Shown: piece after piece, positions 8,305 to 18,028 of the stretch
How the letters are laid out: each line of letters begins with the position of its first letter
Numbering within the stretch: position 1 is the first letter of the stretch
NCBI RefSeq assembly: GCF_002812085.1
Contig: NZ_NPDM01000002.1
Span: forward strand, 310,001-374,000
Source of the DNA: Leptospira levettii
GTDB taxonomy: Bacteria > Spirochaetota > Leptospiria > Leptospirales > Leptospiraceae
DNA length: 64,000 nt
Direction: 5' to 3'
The notes under the pieces: model-generated
The model's input: only the letters and a program-made list of their open reading frames with translations
What the model was told of the DNA's origin: nothing
Databases searched by the model: none
Position numbers and translations under genes: made by a program

Positions 8305-8730
8305 ATGAAGCTCCAAAGATTTGTTTTTGTAACCATTTTATCATTTTTCCTTCACCCACTTCTAGCAGACACCGTGAAGGTAAAAGCGACAAAAGAAGTA
8401 TTAGAAAATGTAAAAACTTCTTCTCCAACCGCAAATTATGTTTTAGTGGAATCACAAGATGGCACAAAACAAGCGTTTAAGAAAAATGCCGTTGAAGTGA
8501 CAACACTTCCAGTCGTTTGGGAACAACCGAAGGAAGAAGATAAACCTGGATTTTTTTCAGGATTATTTGCCTCAAAAGGGAATTCAGAAGGACAAAAAAC
8601 AACTGAACCGAATGCGGAAGGAAACCAAGAGGCATCCAAAGAAGGGAAAGAAAACGAGAGTATGTTCTCCAAACGGCTCCCTGAGCTCGCTATGGGTGGT
8701 ATGGCACTGCTATGGATCCTACTCCCGTAA
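8305..8730 (+). CDS. Small secreted or membrane-tethered protein of unknown function
   Basis: The 141-residue protein has a clear signal peptide (FVFVTILSFFLHPLLA, cleavage after about residue 21). A short beta-rich part follows (DTVKVKATKEVLENVKTSS, then QDGTKQAFKKNAVEV). Next is a low-complexity Gly/Glu/Lys/Asn linker (about 75-120), and a hydrophobic C-terminal end (LAMGGMALLWILLP) could anchor it. I recognise no family. It stands alone, between the tRNA unit and the convergent guaA, with 65 bases to guaA's end. The start is the first ATG before the signal sequence; no strong ribosome binding site is visible. Confidence 0.6.
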   Translation: MKLQRFVFVTILSFFLHPLLADTVKVKATKEVLENVKTSSPTANYVLVESQDGTKQAFKKNAVEVTTLPVVWEQPKEEDKPGFFSGLFASKGNSEGQKTTEPNAEGNQEASKEGKENESMFSKRLPELAMGGMALLWILLP

Positions 8731-8795
8731 TCGAGAAGTAGGACAATTTTTTTCTTCTAAAAACAACCTGAATTGAATCTCTAAATACAAACTTC

Positions 8796-10595
8796 CTATT
8801 CCCATTCAATGGTGCCGGGAGGTTTGTGAGTGAGATCATACATCACAAGTGAGATATTGGGAAGGTTTAATAGCTTGTTTGTGATCTGAGATAAAATGTT
8901 TCGGTTCATTTGGTAAAAATTGGCCGTCATTGCTTCTGTCGATTCCACAGGTCGTAACACAACACCATAGGAATTTTCGCGTAATCCAACCGGAACAAGA
9001 ACAACTGGCATCTGCCAAATTTCATTGTGGATTGATTCTTCATAGAGGATCTGGTTCACAATTGCATCTGCTTCTCGCAAAATATCGGAATGTTCTTTGT
9101 CTAACGAAAGTTTTGTGTAAAAGAATTCCCTTTCAAAATGAGTGATGCCTGGAGCAAATACCACACGGTTGATCTCTTTTTTGGTATTGGTGATTTCAAC
9201 AGACAATTGGTCGAGTTCCTTCCAATCGGAAGTAAAATCACTGAGGACTGCACAGTGAGCATAACTCCTTTGGTCACCTTGAACACCAACCGATAAAATC
9301 GGTAAAATTTTGATCTCTGCTTTTGGAAATTTATCGTTCCAGACTGCAAAATCAATGGGAGGAGGATTGGTTTTGGGACTAACAATCATACGAACGACAA
9401 GGCCAGGCCCTGGGAAAGGGTGGCGTTCAATCCAACGTTCAGGCAAACCAAGTTTTCGGCCCAAATCTCGGACTTCGTCCTTGTACAAGTCCGCGATTGG
9501 TTCTACAATTTTTCCTTCACGGATGAGTGCTTCTATCTGAGGAACACGGTTGTGGTGGGTTTTGATTTTATGAGAATGTTTGGTTCCACCAGACTCAATG
9601 GTATCTGGATAAATAGTCCCTTGGCCAAGTAACCAATGTTCGGCGTCAAGCCCAAGCGAGGTTGTGGCTTTTCCCTGTGCTTCTAAAAATAGATCACCTA
9701 CAATCCTTCTTTTTTTTTCAGGTTCAAATTCATTTTGTAAGTGTTTGTAAAAAACTTCACTTTCATCCCAAACGGTAAGATCAAATCCAACTTGGTGTAA
9801 ATTGTCCATCAGGTCTTTGACTTCATTTTTCCTCATAAACCCAGTATCCACAAGGAGTCCCTTGACACGGTCCTTTCCTAAAGCTTTTGCGAGGAGTAAA
9901 TAGGCAACAGAAGAATCCACTCCTCCTGAAACGAGTAAAAATACATTTTTTCCAGATGGGACTTTATTTTGTAAGGTTTGGATTTGTTCTTCTAAAAACT
10001 GCGATATACTCCATGTAGCGGAAGCACCACATAACTCTACAAAGTTTTTGAGTAAAATTTCACCTTCTTCTGAGTGGGTAACCTCTGGGTGGAATTGGAT
10101 CCCATACAGTTTTTTGGAAGTATGGGAAACAAACGCATAACGGCAGTGATCCGATTGTGCGATCACTTGAAAATCATTTGGTAGACGAACCACTTCATCT
10201 CCATGGCTCATCCACACTTTTGTTTTTAATGATAACGATTTTGATAATTCCGAATTGGCATTTTCGATCTCAAGAATGGCTGGACCATATTCTTTAGTGT
10301 TGGCGGAGACTACCTCTCCCCCGAGGGCACGCATCATGAGTTGGTGGCCATAACAGATTCCTAAAACAGGAACGGAGGTGTTAAAAAACCCAGAGGGTAA
10401 TTGAGGTGCACCCGTTTCATAAACACTGCTTGGTCCACCGGAAAGGATGATCCCAGCATAGGATTCATAAACAGACAATGGTTCTTCGTTGGAAAGGATT
10501 TCTGTATAAGCTCCGAGTCTGCGAATACGGGAAGCAATCAGGTGAGCATACTGGCCGCCGAAATCGACGACTGCGATTTTTTTATCACTTTTCAT
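8796..10595 (-). CDS. guaA: GMP synthase (glutamine-hydrolysing)
   Basis: The 599-residue protein has an N-terminal class I glutamine amidotransferase with VLGICYGHQ (nucleophile C81) and FHPEVTH (H169, E171). An ATP pyrophosphatase domain with SGGVDSS (223-229) follows, then a C-terminal dimerisation part ending HKPPGTIEWE. It converts XMP to GMP with glutamine ammonia, in purine synthesis. It is about 70 residues longer than the 525-residue E. coli enzyme, mostly after the HPFPGPGL motif, as in the longer GuaA subgroup. I chose ATG 10595 because the family's conserved start (KIAVVDFGGQ) follows at once and GGA lies nine bases upstream; an in-frame TTG at 10637 would add 14 atypical residues. 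Confidence 0.95.
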   Translation of the reverse strand: MKSDKKIAVVDFGGQYAHLIASRIRRLGAYTEILSNEEPLSVYESYAGIILSGGPSSVYETGAPQLPSGFFNTSVPVLGICYGHQLMMRALGGEVVSANTKEYGPAILEIENANSELSKSLSLKTKVWMSHGDEVVRLPNDFQVIAQSDHCRYAFVSHTSKKLYGIQFHPEVTHSEEGEILLKNFVELCGASATWSISQFLEEQIQTLQNKVPSGKNVFLLVSGGVDSSVAYLLLAKALGKDRVKGLLVDTGFMRKNEVKDLMDNLHQVGFDLTVWDESEVFYKHLQNEFEPEKKRRIVGDLFLEAQGKATTSLGLDAEHWLLGQGTIYPDTIESGGTKHSHKIKTHHNRVPQIEALIREGKIVEPIADLYKDEVRDLGRKLGLPERWIERHPFPGPGLVVRMIVSPKTNPPPIDFAVWNDKFPKAEIKILPILSVGVQGDQRSYAHCAVLSDFTSDWKELDQLSVEITNTKKEINRVVFAPGITHFEREFFYTKLSLDKEHSDILREADAIVNQILYEESIHNEIWQMPVVLVPVGLRENSYGVVLRPVESTEAMTANFYQMNRNILSQITNKLLNLPNISLVMYDLTHKPPGTIEWE

Positions 10596-10637
10596 GGGAT
10601 GGTTCCAAAATATTTTTGTTAATGTCGGGGTAAACAA

Positions 10638-11039
10638 ATGTCGGAAAAAAAATCAGAATCTTCTTACGAGGACAAACAGGACCATATCCCGTCTTGGACC
10701 ACCCCTCCCATTGAGTGGTTTGCCAACGTTTACGCTGGCAGAGAGTACAATATCGAATTTACGATTCCCGAATTTACAGCTGTGTGCCCGAAAACAGGAC
10801 TTCCTGATTTTGGAACCATTTTCATCGAATACATACCCAGAGAAAAATGTGCTGAACTAAAATCCCTCAAAGAATACATGATGTCCTACCGGAATGTAGG
10901 TATTTTTCACGAAAACGTGGTAAATAAAATCTTAGAAGATTTTGTGAAGGCTGTAGACCCCATTTATGTCAAAGTGATAGGTGATTATAATGTTCGAGGT
11001 GGTGTGAAAACCGTCGTAAAACGAGAGTACAGAGCATAA
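10638..11039 (+). CDS. queF: NADPH-dependent 7-cyano-7-deazaguanine reductase
   Basis: The 133-residue single-domain (type I) QueF has the catalytic cysteine in AVCPKTGLPDFG (C50), the general acid D57, and the family motif ELKSLKEYMMSYRNVGIFHE (about 73-92). It reduces preQ0 to preQ1 in queuosine biosynthesis for tRNA wobble modification. The gene is divergent from guaA. Its TAA is followed immediately by the SemiSWEET ATG, so the two must be translated together. No other queuosine gene is visible in the window. Confidence 0.93.
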   Translation: MSEKKSESSYEDKQDHIPSWTTPPIEWFANVYAGREYNIEFTIPEFTAVCPKTGLPDFGTIFIEYIPREKCAELKSLKEYMMSYRNVGIFHENVVNKILEDFVKAVDPIYVKVIGDYNVRGGVKTVVKREYRA

Positions 11040-11297
11040 ATGGAAAACTTAATTGGGTATGTGGCTGCTTTTTTAACTACGGTTTCTTTTTTACCACAAG
11101 TCCTTCGTGTTGTCATGACCAAACAAACTAGGGATATCAGCCGTAATATGTACATCATGTTCTTTTTCGGAGTGGTGTTGTGGTTTGTATATGGAGTTTT
11201 AAAATCAGATTTTCCAATTATCCTCGCAAACGTAGTCACTTTATTTTTTGTAACAATCATTCTATACTATAAACTCAATGAAGGGAAAGAAACATGA
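11040..11297 (+). CDS. SemiSWEET sugar transporter
   Basis: The 85-residue protein has three membrane helices forming one triple-helix bundle, half of a eukaryotic SWEET. The hinge PQ motif is at residues 19-20, and the pocket residues W48 and N64 are in the expected places. Proteins of this kind act as homodimers and let sugars such as glucose or sucrose pass by alternating access. The sequence is nearly the same as my memory of the L. biflexa SemiSWEET of known structure, differing at a few positions. The gene starts directly at the queF stop and overlaps the ferredoxin gene by four bases (ATGA), an unexpected setting for a sugar carrier. Confidence 0.92.
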   Translation: MENLIGYVAAFLTTVSFLPQVLRVVMTKQTRDISRNMYIMFFFGVVLWFVYGVLKSDFPIILANVVTLFFVTIILYYKLNEGKET

Positions 11298-11512
11298 GAA
11301 AGGCTTATGTAGACAAAGACAATTGTACTTCCTGTAACCAATGTGCAGATAATTTACCTAAGTACTTTATGATGGATGATGATGACTTGTCCCAAACCCA
11401 TATCGGTGGTGAAACGATCAACGACGCGATGATCCCAGATGAAGACGAAAAAAAAGTGCAAAAGGAAATGGATGAATGCCCAGGGGAATGTATCCACTGG
11501 AAAAAACACTAA
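11294..11512 (+). CDS. Small 4Fe-4S ferredoxin
   Basis: The 72-residue acidic protein has cysteines 11, 14 and 17 (CTSCNQC) and a distant C62 in CPGEC, with C66 as a spare. This is the pattern of single-cluster ferredoxins. The middle stretch is very acidic (DDDDLSQ, PDEDEKK), as expected for an electron carrier docking on basic partners. It is the third gene of the queF-SemiSWEET unit, sharing ATGA with the transporter. The redox partner is not shown by the context. Confidence 0.88.
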   Translation: MRKAYVDKDNCTSCNQCADNLPKYFMMDDDDLSQTHIGGETINDAMIPDEDEKKVQKEMDECPGECIHWKKH

Positions 11513-11536
11513 TCAAATCACCTAAACCTGATTCCA

Positions 11537-13012
11537 TTAGGGTTTTGTGGAAACACTTGGCCCTTTGGTTTTCCTTTCCTTTAAACCTAATATTTCTTTT
11601 ACGATAAAAAATACATCTTTTACTGAATGAAACTGGTGTTTTTTACCTGTTGGATCGTAAACAAATCCGATGGTTTTCATCTCTGAATTCTCATTCCAAT
11701 ACCCATGGCCATGGATTTTACTAGATGATGTTTGGAACAGATCCCCTTTTCTTGTCCCACTAAAAAACAAGTTTTGTTTGGTTAAGAGGATTCCTAGTGC
11801 TCGCGGATGGATTTGTGACCTCATTCTTTGATTGGTATTTTCACCAACAGAAACTGTTTCACTCGTCGGTAAACTTGTAAAATCCAACCATTCTGCACCT
11901 GGACAAGAGTTCCTAATTTCAGTCACAAGATTTGTGATGGTTTCTTTTGGAAGAATTCCATCGGTCCCAGGCAAAAGGATTGAGATCCCACCAGAACTTT
12001 TAAAGGTAAGATGAAAGGTACCTGTTTCATCATTGATGTATCCTTTTTGTTTTAAAAGTACATTGGGCGCACAGACTGACTCAGCGGAAAAAAACCCATG
12101 GTCAGATACAATCACAATGTTCGGACTGTTTTTGGTAAAAGCACCTACAGATTTTAGAAAGGTAAAAATGGCTGTGTCAATTTCTGCCAAACGAACCAAG
12201 GCTTTTTCGGATCCTGGCCCAAAACCATGGTGCATCGTATCCAAATCAGTTGTATAAACAAACATTAAACTCGGTTTTTTTGTTTGGAAAAGCCAAGTAG
12301 CTGTCTTTAACTTCACTTCATCTTTTGCCACATCGTTTAACGGAGAACCAATGGCTAGTTCGGCTTCCTTATGAAGTCCATTTGTGGATATCACACGGAG
12401 AATTTTATCATCCTCTGGTATTTTTTTCCTCCAATACTGAGGAAGGTTCCAATTGATATTTGCCCCGACGGTAACAGGCCAGAATACATTGGCTGTTGTT
12501 TTTTTATTTTGATTTGCCAAATCCCAAAGAGTTGGAACTAGAATGTCTTCTGCATACCACATCCATCCGCCGTCATTTTTTTCAAATGGATCAGACAATG
12601 TATTATTGAAGATTCCATGTTCCCCTGGATCTTTTCCCGTCACCATTGAAGTATGAGCAGGATACGTGACAGAAGGATTAACTGTTTGGATTTCCGAAAC
12701 ACCGTATGTCTCGAAAAGTTCGACTAAATGGGGAAAATAAGAATGATACTTCGGATCTCTCCAATAATAAGAAGGAAAACCATCAATTGAGAGAATGATT
12801 GTTTGGCGAGTGGAATGAATTTGTCTGGCGTGAAGATCCGATTCCTTTCGTTTTTTCGGTTTTGCAACTAATGAATTAAATTCACTCAGAGAGAAAAGTA
12901 GAGAGATCAAAAAAAGGAAAATCCCAAAATTCCGAAACGAACGAGTCAATGCATATTTCCAAACCAATGGATCCAATCCAATGAGGCGATTCAAAAGTCT
13001 GAAAATTCGCAT
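11537..13012 (-). CDS. Type I phosphodiesterase / nucleotide pyrophosphatase family protein
   Basis: The 491-residue protein is anchored by an N-terminal membrane helix (about residues 28-49). The alkaline phosphatase-like core has IILSIDGFP (metal ligand D77), NPSVTYPAHTSMVTG (nucleophile T116), TTDLDTMHHGFGP and VSDHGFF, the remaining zinc ligands. The family hydrolyses phosphodiester or pyrophosphate bonds, usually outside the cytoplasm. The closest relatives by motif are bacterial NPP/AP-superfamily ectoenzymes; the substrate is unknown. It is last in a long minus-strand run, 22 bases after fliM, and convergent with the ferredoxin gene. Confidence 0.87.
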   Translation of the reverse strand: MRIFRLLNRLIGLDPLVWKYALTRSFRNFGIFLFLISLLFSLSEFNSLVAKPKKRKESDLHARQIHSTRQTIILSIDGFPSYYWRDPKYHSYFPHLVELFETYGVSEIQTVNPSVTYPAHTSMVTGKDPGEHGIFNNTLSDPFEKNDGGWMWYAEDILVPTLWDLANQNKKTTANVFWPVTVGANINWNLPQYWRKKIPEDDKILRVISTNGLHKEAELAIGSPLNDVAKDEVKLKTATWLFQTKKPSLMFVYTTDLDTMHHGFGPGSEKALVRLAEIDTAIFTFLKSVGAFTKNSPNIVIVSDHGFFSAESVCAPNVLLKQKGYINDETGTFHLTFKSSGGISILLPGTDGILPKETITNLVTEIRNSCPGAEWLDFTSLPTSETVSVGENTNQRMRSQIHPRALGILLTKQNLFFSGTRKGDLFQTSSSKIHGHGYWNENSEMKTIGFVYDPTGKKHQFHSVKDVFFIVKEILGLKERKTKGPSVSTKP

Positions 13013-13034
13013 GATACTTGTTTAGCGAAATTTT

Positions 13035-14060
13035 CTAATATTCCTGTTCTGAACGAGTGGAACCGAGAAGTTCATCTGGGATGTCCTCGATACTATCTCC
13101 AATTTGAATTGCGAGACGATTTCCAACACGTCCTGGAGTTGCTTTGAATTTACTGCGATCGCCAACTTTTACCATCAAATCAGTTTTGATAGGAGTGTTT
13201 TCTAGTTTGATCACATCACCCACATGGAGATTCATAAGATCATTTAAGGAGATGTCGACACTCCCTACTTCCGAAATCAGAGGGATTTTCACTTGGTCAA
13301 GTCGCTCTTGGATCACCGCACGGTTTTCGTCTACTTCCCCTTTTCGAATGGAGGAATACCAGTACTGAGCTGAAAGTTTATTAATGATAGGTTCAATCGT
13401 GATATAAGGAATACAAAGGTTAGTCATTCCTTCCACTTCTCCCACTTTTGTCTCGAGAGTGATTAATACCACCATGTCATTCGGGGGAACAACCTGGGCG
13501 AACTGTGGGTTTGTTTCGATGTTCCCAAGCCTTGGGCGTAAGTCAATAACCGTCGACCAAGATTCCCGTAAGTTTCCAAGGATCCTTACGATGATCCCTT
13601 CCATAACGGATAACTCAATATCAGAAAGTTCTCGATTGACCTTAGAAGACTCACCCTTACCACCAAACAGACGATCAATGATGGTAAAGGAAATGGAAGG
13701 GTCAATTTCTAAAATGGCGGATCCGCGAAGAGGATCCATATTGATCACAGCAAGTGTGGTTGGGTTCGGAATGGAACGAATGAATTCTTCATAAGTTAAC
13801 TGGTCAACCGATGCTACGTGGACCACAACAAGGGCTCGTAACTGTGCAGAAAGACCCGTGGTTGCCAAACGCGCAAAAGTTTCGTGCATCATTTGTAACG
13901 TACGAATTTGGTCTTTTGAAAATTTATCCGGACGTTTGAAGTCGTAGATTTTGACTTTTTTTTGTTCCCCTACCGATGAGTATTCATCCTCGGAAACTTC
14001 TCCTGAGGAGATGGCATTTAACAGGGCATCAATTTCGTCTTGGGAAAGGATTTCCGTCAT
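13035..14060 (-). CDS. fliM: Flagellar motor switch protein FliM
   Basis: The 341-residue protein begins with the CheY-binding peptide (ILSQDEIDALLNAI). The middle domain contains a GGKGE loop (FGGKGESSKVNR), and a C-terminal SpoA/FliN-like domain covers about 255-325 (LMNLHVGDVIKLENTPI). FliM forms the C-ring with FliN and FliG and binds phospho-CheY to switch rotation. Its ATG overlaps the stop of the upstream secreted-protein gene by four bases. fliN lies about 8 kb away as a separate gene, so the switch genes are split here. Confidence 0.95.
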   Translation of the reverse strand: MTEILSQDEIDALLNAISSGEVSEDEYSSVGEQKKVKIYDFKRPDKFSKDQIRTLQMMHETFARLATTGLSAQLRALVVVHVASVDQLTYEEFIRSIPNPTTLAVINMDPLRGSAILEIDPSISFTIIDRLFGGKGESSKVNRELSDIELSVMEGIIVRILGNLRESWSTVIDLRPRLGNIETNPQFAQVVPPNDMVVLITLETKVGEVEGMTNLCIPYITIEPIINKLSAQYWYSSIRKGEVDENRAVIQERLDQVKIPLISEVGSVDISLNDLMNLHVGDVIKLENTPIKTDLMVKVGDRSKFKATPGRVGNRLAIQIGDSIEDIPDELLGSTRSEQEY

Positions 14061-15043
14061 TTTTTTACCTTTACGAGTAAGTTTTTAATCTGCCAAAATC
14101 CAACACGGTTTCCTTCTTCTTGTCTCAAGGTGTATATATATTCGTACCTTGTTTTGAACCGACCCATCATTCTTTCAACATAAACCTGCACACGAGCATC
14201 TCGTTTGGAAGGATAGTCAACACTCATGACTTTAAAGTATTTTAACACACCTGATGGTGATTCCGTCAAATATTCTTTAAATTCTTCAATGATTGTTTCT
14301 CTCTCGCCTACACTTGCTTCTGCATAAGCACTACTATACCTGTCATACGCTAAGATGTATTCCGAAAAATCGATCCATTTAAAATGGTACTCCCATCGTT
14401 TTTTCATCTCAGCACCAAGGAATAAAAAAATAATTTCTTCAGGAGAAAGGCCACCGTTTTCTGTGATTTGGCGGTTAACCGATTCTTTTTTGATTTGTTT
14501 GGAGTTTTGGAATAAAAATCCAACTGTATTTTGTGACCTTAAAAATGCAGATTTATCTTCTGTATAATTGGGATAAAAATACCCTGTGATGTAAAATTTT
14601 TGGTCCGGCAAAAATTGGTAGTACTCATCCAAATAGATAGTTTTGGAAAATGATTCGTTTCTGTGGAGGCTAATCTCTTTATTTTCATCGCCAACCAAGT
14701 TTACGATTGTGGTTCGCCTTTTTAAAATGGGATCTGGAAACTCAGGGTCCTCAATGGGTGTGAGGATTCGATCGTTTTCATCCTTTACAATAATTTGGAA
14801 GGAATAACGAAAATCAAAAGAAGGGAAAATCCTGACAACTTCCTTACCTGTATTGGTTACCGTAAAGGTAAGCGGAATCCTTTCCGAAGCTTCATAACTT
14901 CGTTTGGTGAGAGTAAGGCTTATCTTGGATTGGAGAGCGACAAAATTATCAACCCTTTCCCCCCTAGCATCTCTGTCAGGGAATGCAAAAAGGGTCTCGG
15001 AAACCAAGAATCCTAATAAAATGAAGGTTTGGAAAGAGCGCAT
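14057..15043 (-). CDS. Secreted protein of unknown function, translationally coupled to fliM
   Basis: The 328-residue product has a signal peptide (TFILLGFLVSETLFA). An immunoglobulin-like beta domain follows (SKISLTLTKRSYEASERIPLTFTVTN, about residues 38-150), similar in style to invasin or BsuPI-type domains. A helical region with an EYLTESPSGVLKYFKVM motif comes next, and the end is beta-rich (YEYIYTLRQEEGNRVGFWQIK). It probably resides in the periplasm. Its stop overlaps the fliM start by four bases, so a link to motor assembly is possible, but that is inferred only from position. Confidence 0.65.
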   Translation of the reverse strand: MRSFQTFILLGFLVSETLFAFPDRDARGERVDNFVALQSKISLTLTKRSYEASERIPLTFTVTNTGKEVVRIFPSFDFRYSFQIIVKDENDRILTPIEDPEFPDPILKRRTTIVNLVGDENKEISLHRNESFSKTIYLDEYYQFLPDQKFYITGYFYPNYTEDKSAFLRSQNTVGFLFQNSKQIKKESVNRQITENGGLSPEEIIFLFLGAEMKKRWEYHFKWIDFSEYILAYDRYSSAYAEASVGERETIIEEFKEYLTESPSGVLKYFKVMSVDYPSKRDARVQVYVERMMGRFKTRYEYIYTLRQEEGNRVGFWQIKNLLVKVKK

Positions 15044-15117
15044 TCACTATTCAATTTCGGCAAAGGTGGAATTTTCCGAAAGAAAATTTACTAGATTTTC
15101 CACACTTGACTTTGTGC

Positions 15118-15717
15118 CTAACTAGTTCCGAGCTTTGCTTCCTCTAGGATATAATCTGCGATTCGTATCAGGCGGACCATAACGGAGCTGAGTTTTTTGT
15201 ATTGGTAATAGTTTTCCCTTTGTTTATCCAAATGTGGTTCTATAAGGGCAACTGTCTTGGAAGCCAATTTTAGGTTTTTGATTTCATTATCAGTCACTCC
15301 ATAAAGATTTGCTTCCGAAACAAATCGATTGAGTTCTTTCACCAAACTTTCATCGGTTAGATCTTGGATTTCAAAAACCTTTTCGATTTTTAATATAAAA
15401 TCGGTGAGTGTTCGTTTGATTTTTGCCTCTTCTTCCGTTGGTCTTTTTTTTGAGGTGATCTGGTTTAGGGATTCGTATTTATCTAGAGCAGTTTCATATA
15501 AATGATTCATTTTTGACTTTTGGCCTAAAATGAAACTGATAAAACTAAGCAATCCAACAAAAGTATCAGGGTATTTATTAATCCCTCCAATTTCGTCCAA
15601 GGCATTGGCAAAGGCTTCCTCATTATGAGGTACCGTCATTATAAACTTTAACACAGGTTCTACGGAAGAACCTGATGTATACTTTTGGATTACCTCTATG
15701 CCTTCTAAGTAGTTCAT
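15118..15717 (-). CDS. Helical protein of unknown function after the cyclophilin gene
   Basis: The 199-residue protein is predicted to be almost all helix, with no signal peptide or membrane segment. Charged heptad-like stretches (KRPTEEEAKIKRTLTDFILK, then EPHLDKQRENYYQYKKL) suggest a coiled-coil or bundle protein in the cytoplasm. I recognise no family. Its ATG overlaps the cyclophilin stop by four bases, and 74 bases separate it from the next gene in the run. Confidence 0.6.
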   Translation of the reverse strand: MNYLEGIEVIQKYTSGSSVEPVLKFIMTVPHNEEAFANALDEIGGINKYPDTFVGLLSFISFILGQKSKMNHLYETALDKYESLNQITSKKRPTEEEAKIKRTLTDFILKIEKVFEIQDLTDESLVKELNRFVSEANLYGVTDNEIKNLKLASKTVALIEPHLDKQRENYYQYKKLSSVMVRLIRIADYILEEAKLGTS

Positions 15718-16595
15718 TGTCTTTTGTCTATGACGAGAACCTTACGAATGGTAGTTTGGAGATTCCCTTTTTCAATGATTCGATCCAGTACATCATAACC
15801 GGTGATTAAAAATCCAAACACCGTATGGAGTCCATTCAGGTGAGGTGTATCCACTTGGTTGATAAAAAACTGAGAACCATTTGTATTGGGTCCTGCATTA
15901 GCCATGGCGAGAGCTCCACGAGTTGCTTTTTTGCTTGGTAACACTTCATTAAATCGATACCCAACTCGGTATAAAACTTCTAATACAGGGAGTTCCATTG
16001 CTTCCTGGTACGCTTTTTCGACTTCAGTCCTTTTTTCTTCGAATTCTTGTCGTGACTTGATATTAAATTCAGACAAAACTACTCTTTGTAATTGCGATTG
16101 GTATTCAGGTGCATCTTTGATTTTCAGTTTGTCTAGTCCAAGTGCCTTCCCATTGATTTCATCTTCAAATTGAAATCCAGGTCCACCCGTTCCATCCCCT
16201 CTTGGGCATCCCCCTTGTGCCATAAAATTTTCGATCACCCTGTGGAACTTTAATCCATCGTAAAACGGGCGTCTTTCGGAACCTTTTTCGGTTTTAAAAT
16301 CTTTTTCTCCTTGGGCAAGATCGATGAAATTTTGAACTGTTTTAGGAGCAGCTTGGTCGTAAAGTTCAATGACTAGGTCACCTTGTGTTGTTTGCACCAC
16401 AGCATATATGGCAGGTTTTTCAGGAAGTTTAACGGTAGTTTGGTCAAATCGTTTGACTAAAACTTTGGTTGGGGAGTATGTTATAGGTTCGTAAGTAATT
16501 TTTTTAAACGTTTGGTCACTACAAAAAGCAGTCTGGCTCATGAGTAGGAAAAAAATGGAAAGGGATTTTAGATGAGAAATGGAAACTCGATTCAT
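15714..16595 (-). CDS. Exported cyclophilin-type peptidyl-prolyl isomerase with an insertion
   Basis: The 293-residue protein has a signal peptide (SLSIFFLLMSQTAFC, possibly a lipobox). Cyclophilin motifs follow: GDLVIELYDQAAPKTVQNFI, FYDGLKFHRVIENFMAQGG (catalytic arginine in FHRV), then ATRGALAMANAGPNTNGSQFFI and LNGLHTVFG. Between the catalytic strand and GALAMA there is an extra segment of about 70 mostly helical residues (about 160-230), absent from small cyclophilins. It probably folds proteins in the periplasm. The gene starts two bases after the argH stop. Confidence 0.9.
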   Translation of the reverse strand: MNRVSISHLKSLSIFFLLMSQTAFCSDQTFKKITYEPITYSPTKVLVKRFDQTTVKLPEKPAIYAVVQTTQGDLVIELYDQAAPKTVQNFIDLAQGEKDFKTEKGSERRPFYDGLKFHRVIENFMAQGGCPRGDGTGGPGFQFEDEINGKALGLDKLKIKDAPEYQSQLQRVVLSEFNIKSRQEFEEKRTEVEKAYQEAMELPVLEVLYRVGYRFNEVLPSKKATRGALAMANAGPNTNGSQFFINQVDTPHLNGLHTVFGFLITGYDVLDRIIEKGNLQTTIRKVLVIDKRQ

Positions 16596-16597
16596 AA

Positions 16598-18028
16598 TTA
16601 TTTTTTACCTTTGGATTCTATCGCCTTTAATTTTTTGGTCAATTCGTTTAACTTGGCTTTGGCCTTTTTGATCTGTTCTTTTTGACGAGGGAGAGCTGTG
16701 CCTCCATAAACATCTTTTTTATCACAAGAAGTTTCGAGAGAAATGGCAGCTTCATACCCAGGATCCGTGAGGACGGCATGGATTTGACCCCTTTCTCCAC
16801 TTGGGATTGTGAACAAATCCATCCCTTTTGCAGAACAATGTTTCACAAGTTCCCCCACAATTTCATGGGCGGAACGGAATGGTATCCCTTTGGTACTAAC
16901 AAGCCAATCTGCTAGGTCTGTGGCAGTGGAAAATCCATTCCGCAAACTCCGAACGGCATTTTCAGGGAATATTTGAATCCCTTCCACCATATCCCGTATC
17001 CCTTCTGTACAAATTTTGATTTGTTTGACTGTGTCAAAGAGTGGGAGTTTATCTTCTTGGAAATCGCGGTTATAGGACAAAGGAGTTCCCTTTAACATTA
17101 CAAGTAGATGATTGAGATTCCCAATCACACGCCCAGCTTTCCCTCGAATGAGTTCCGCTACATCCGGATTTTTTTTCTGAGGCATAATTGATGAGCCTGT
17201 AGTTAGGTGGTCAGGCAATTTAAAATAACTAAACTCTTGAGAAGTGTACAAAATGATTTCTTCACAAAACCGAGAAACATGGATCATCAATTGGGATGAC
17301 GCAAATAAAAATTTAAAAATATGATCTCTTTGGCTTACTGCATCCATAGAGTTTTCAGACATTCGACTCAAATTTAAATCTTTCCTTAAAAACTCTCGAT
17401 CGGTTTCATAATTAACTCCAGCCAACGCACCTGAGCCTAACACAAGTTCATCTGCTCTATCATAAGCTGATAAAAAATCCTCAAAGTCGCGAACATTCGC
17501 CCAAAAATGAGCTAAAAAATAATGCGAAGCTCGGATGGGTTGAGCAATTTGCAGATGAGTGTAGCCAGGGATAATTGTTTTTACGTGAGATTCTGCTTTT
17601 TTGACCCAAACTTGTAACAAGTCATATACGAGAACTAAAATGGAGTGGATTTCTGTTTTAATGTACAACCGAACATCTTGTGACACTTGGTCGTTACGAC
17701 TTCTTCCTGTATGTAATTTTTTCCCCAAATCGCCTAGAAGTTCCGTTAGGCGAGATTCAATGGACATATGAATGTCTTCATTTTCAATTTTAAATTCAAA
17801 TTTACCAGAATCAATTTCTTTAAGGATTTGGTTGAGTCCAGTTTCAATCTTTCTTTGTTCCGACTCGGAGAGGATTCCGATTCGTTTTAACATACGAGAA
17901 TGTGATATGGAACCAATAATGTCATGTTGGTAAAGTTCTTTATCAAAACTAATGGATTCACCAATTCGAATCATTAGAGAAGAAGGTGGTGCATCAAACC
18001 TTCCACCCCATAATTTTTTTTCCTTCAT
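16598..18028 (-). CDS. argH: Argininosuccinate lyase
   Basis: The 476-residue enzyme has the family's normal length and motifs: KLWGGRF at the start, [10 protein letters not shown] near residue 104, [14 protein letters not shown], and the signature [12 protein letters not shown] near 285. It splits argininosuccinate into arginine and fumarate, the last step of arginine synthesis. A lysine-rich C-terminal tail ([18 protein letters not shown]) extends the usual end. It overlaps the upstream heme-binding gene by four bases. No other arg genes are present. Confidence 0.96.
   Translation of the reverse strand: MKEKKLWGGRFDAPPSSLMIRIGESISFDKELYQHDIIGSISHSRMLKRIGILSESEQRKIETGLNQILKEIDSGKFEFKIENEDIHMSIESRLTELLGDLGKKLHTGRSRNDQVSQDVRLYIKTEIHSILVLVYDLLQVWVKKAESHVKTIIPGYTHLQIAQPIRASHYFLAHFWANVRDFEDFLSAYDRADELVLGSGALAGVNYETDREFLRKDLNLSRMSENSMDAVSQRDHIFKFLFASSQLMIHVSRFCEEIILYTSQEFSYFKLPDHLTTGSSIMPQKKNPDVAELIRGKAGRVIGNLNHLLVMLKGTPLSYNRDFQEDKLPLFDTVKQIKICTEGIRDMVEGIQIFPENAVRSLRNGFSTATDLADWLVSTKGIPFRSAHEIVGELVKHCSAKGMDLFTIPSGERGQIHAVLTDPGYEAAISLETSCDKKDVYGGTALPRQKEQIKKAKAKLNELTKKLKAIESKGKK

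Noticed and set aside
8731..8795. Terminator between the small secreted protein gene and guaA
   Set aside because: AGAAG...CTTCT around a T-run is only five bases and poorly placed; not enough to call.
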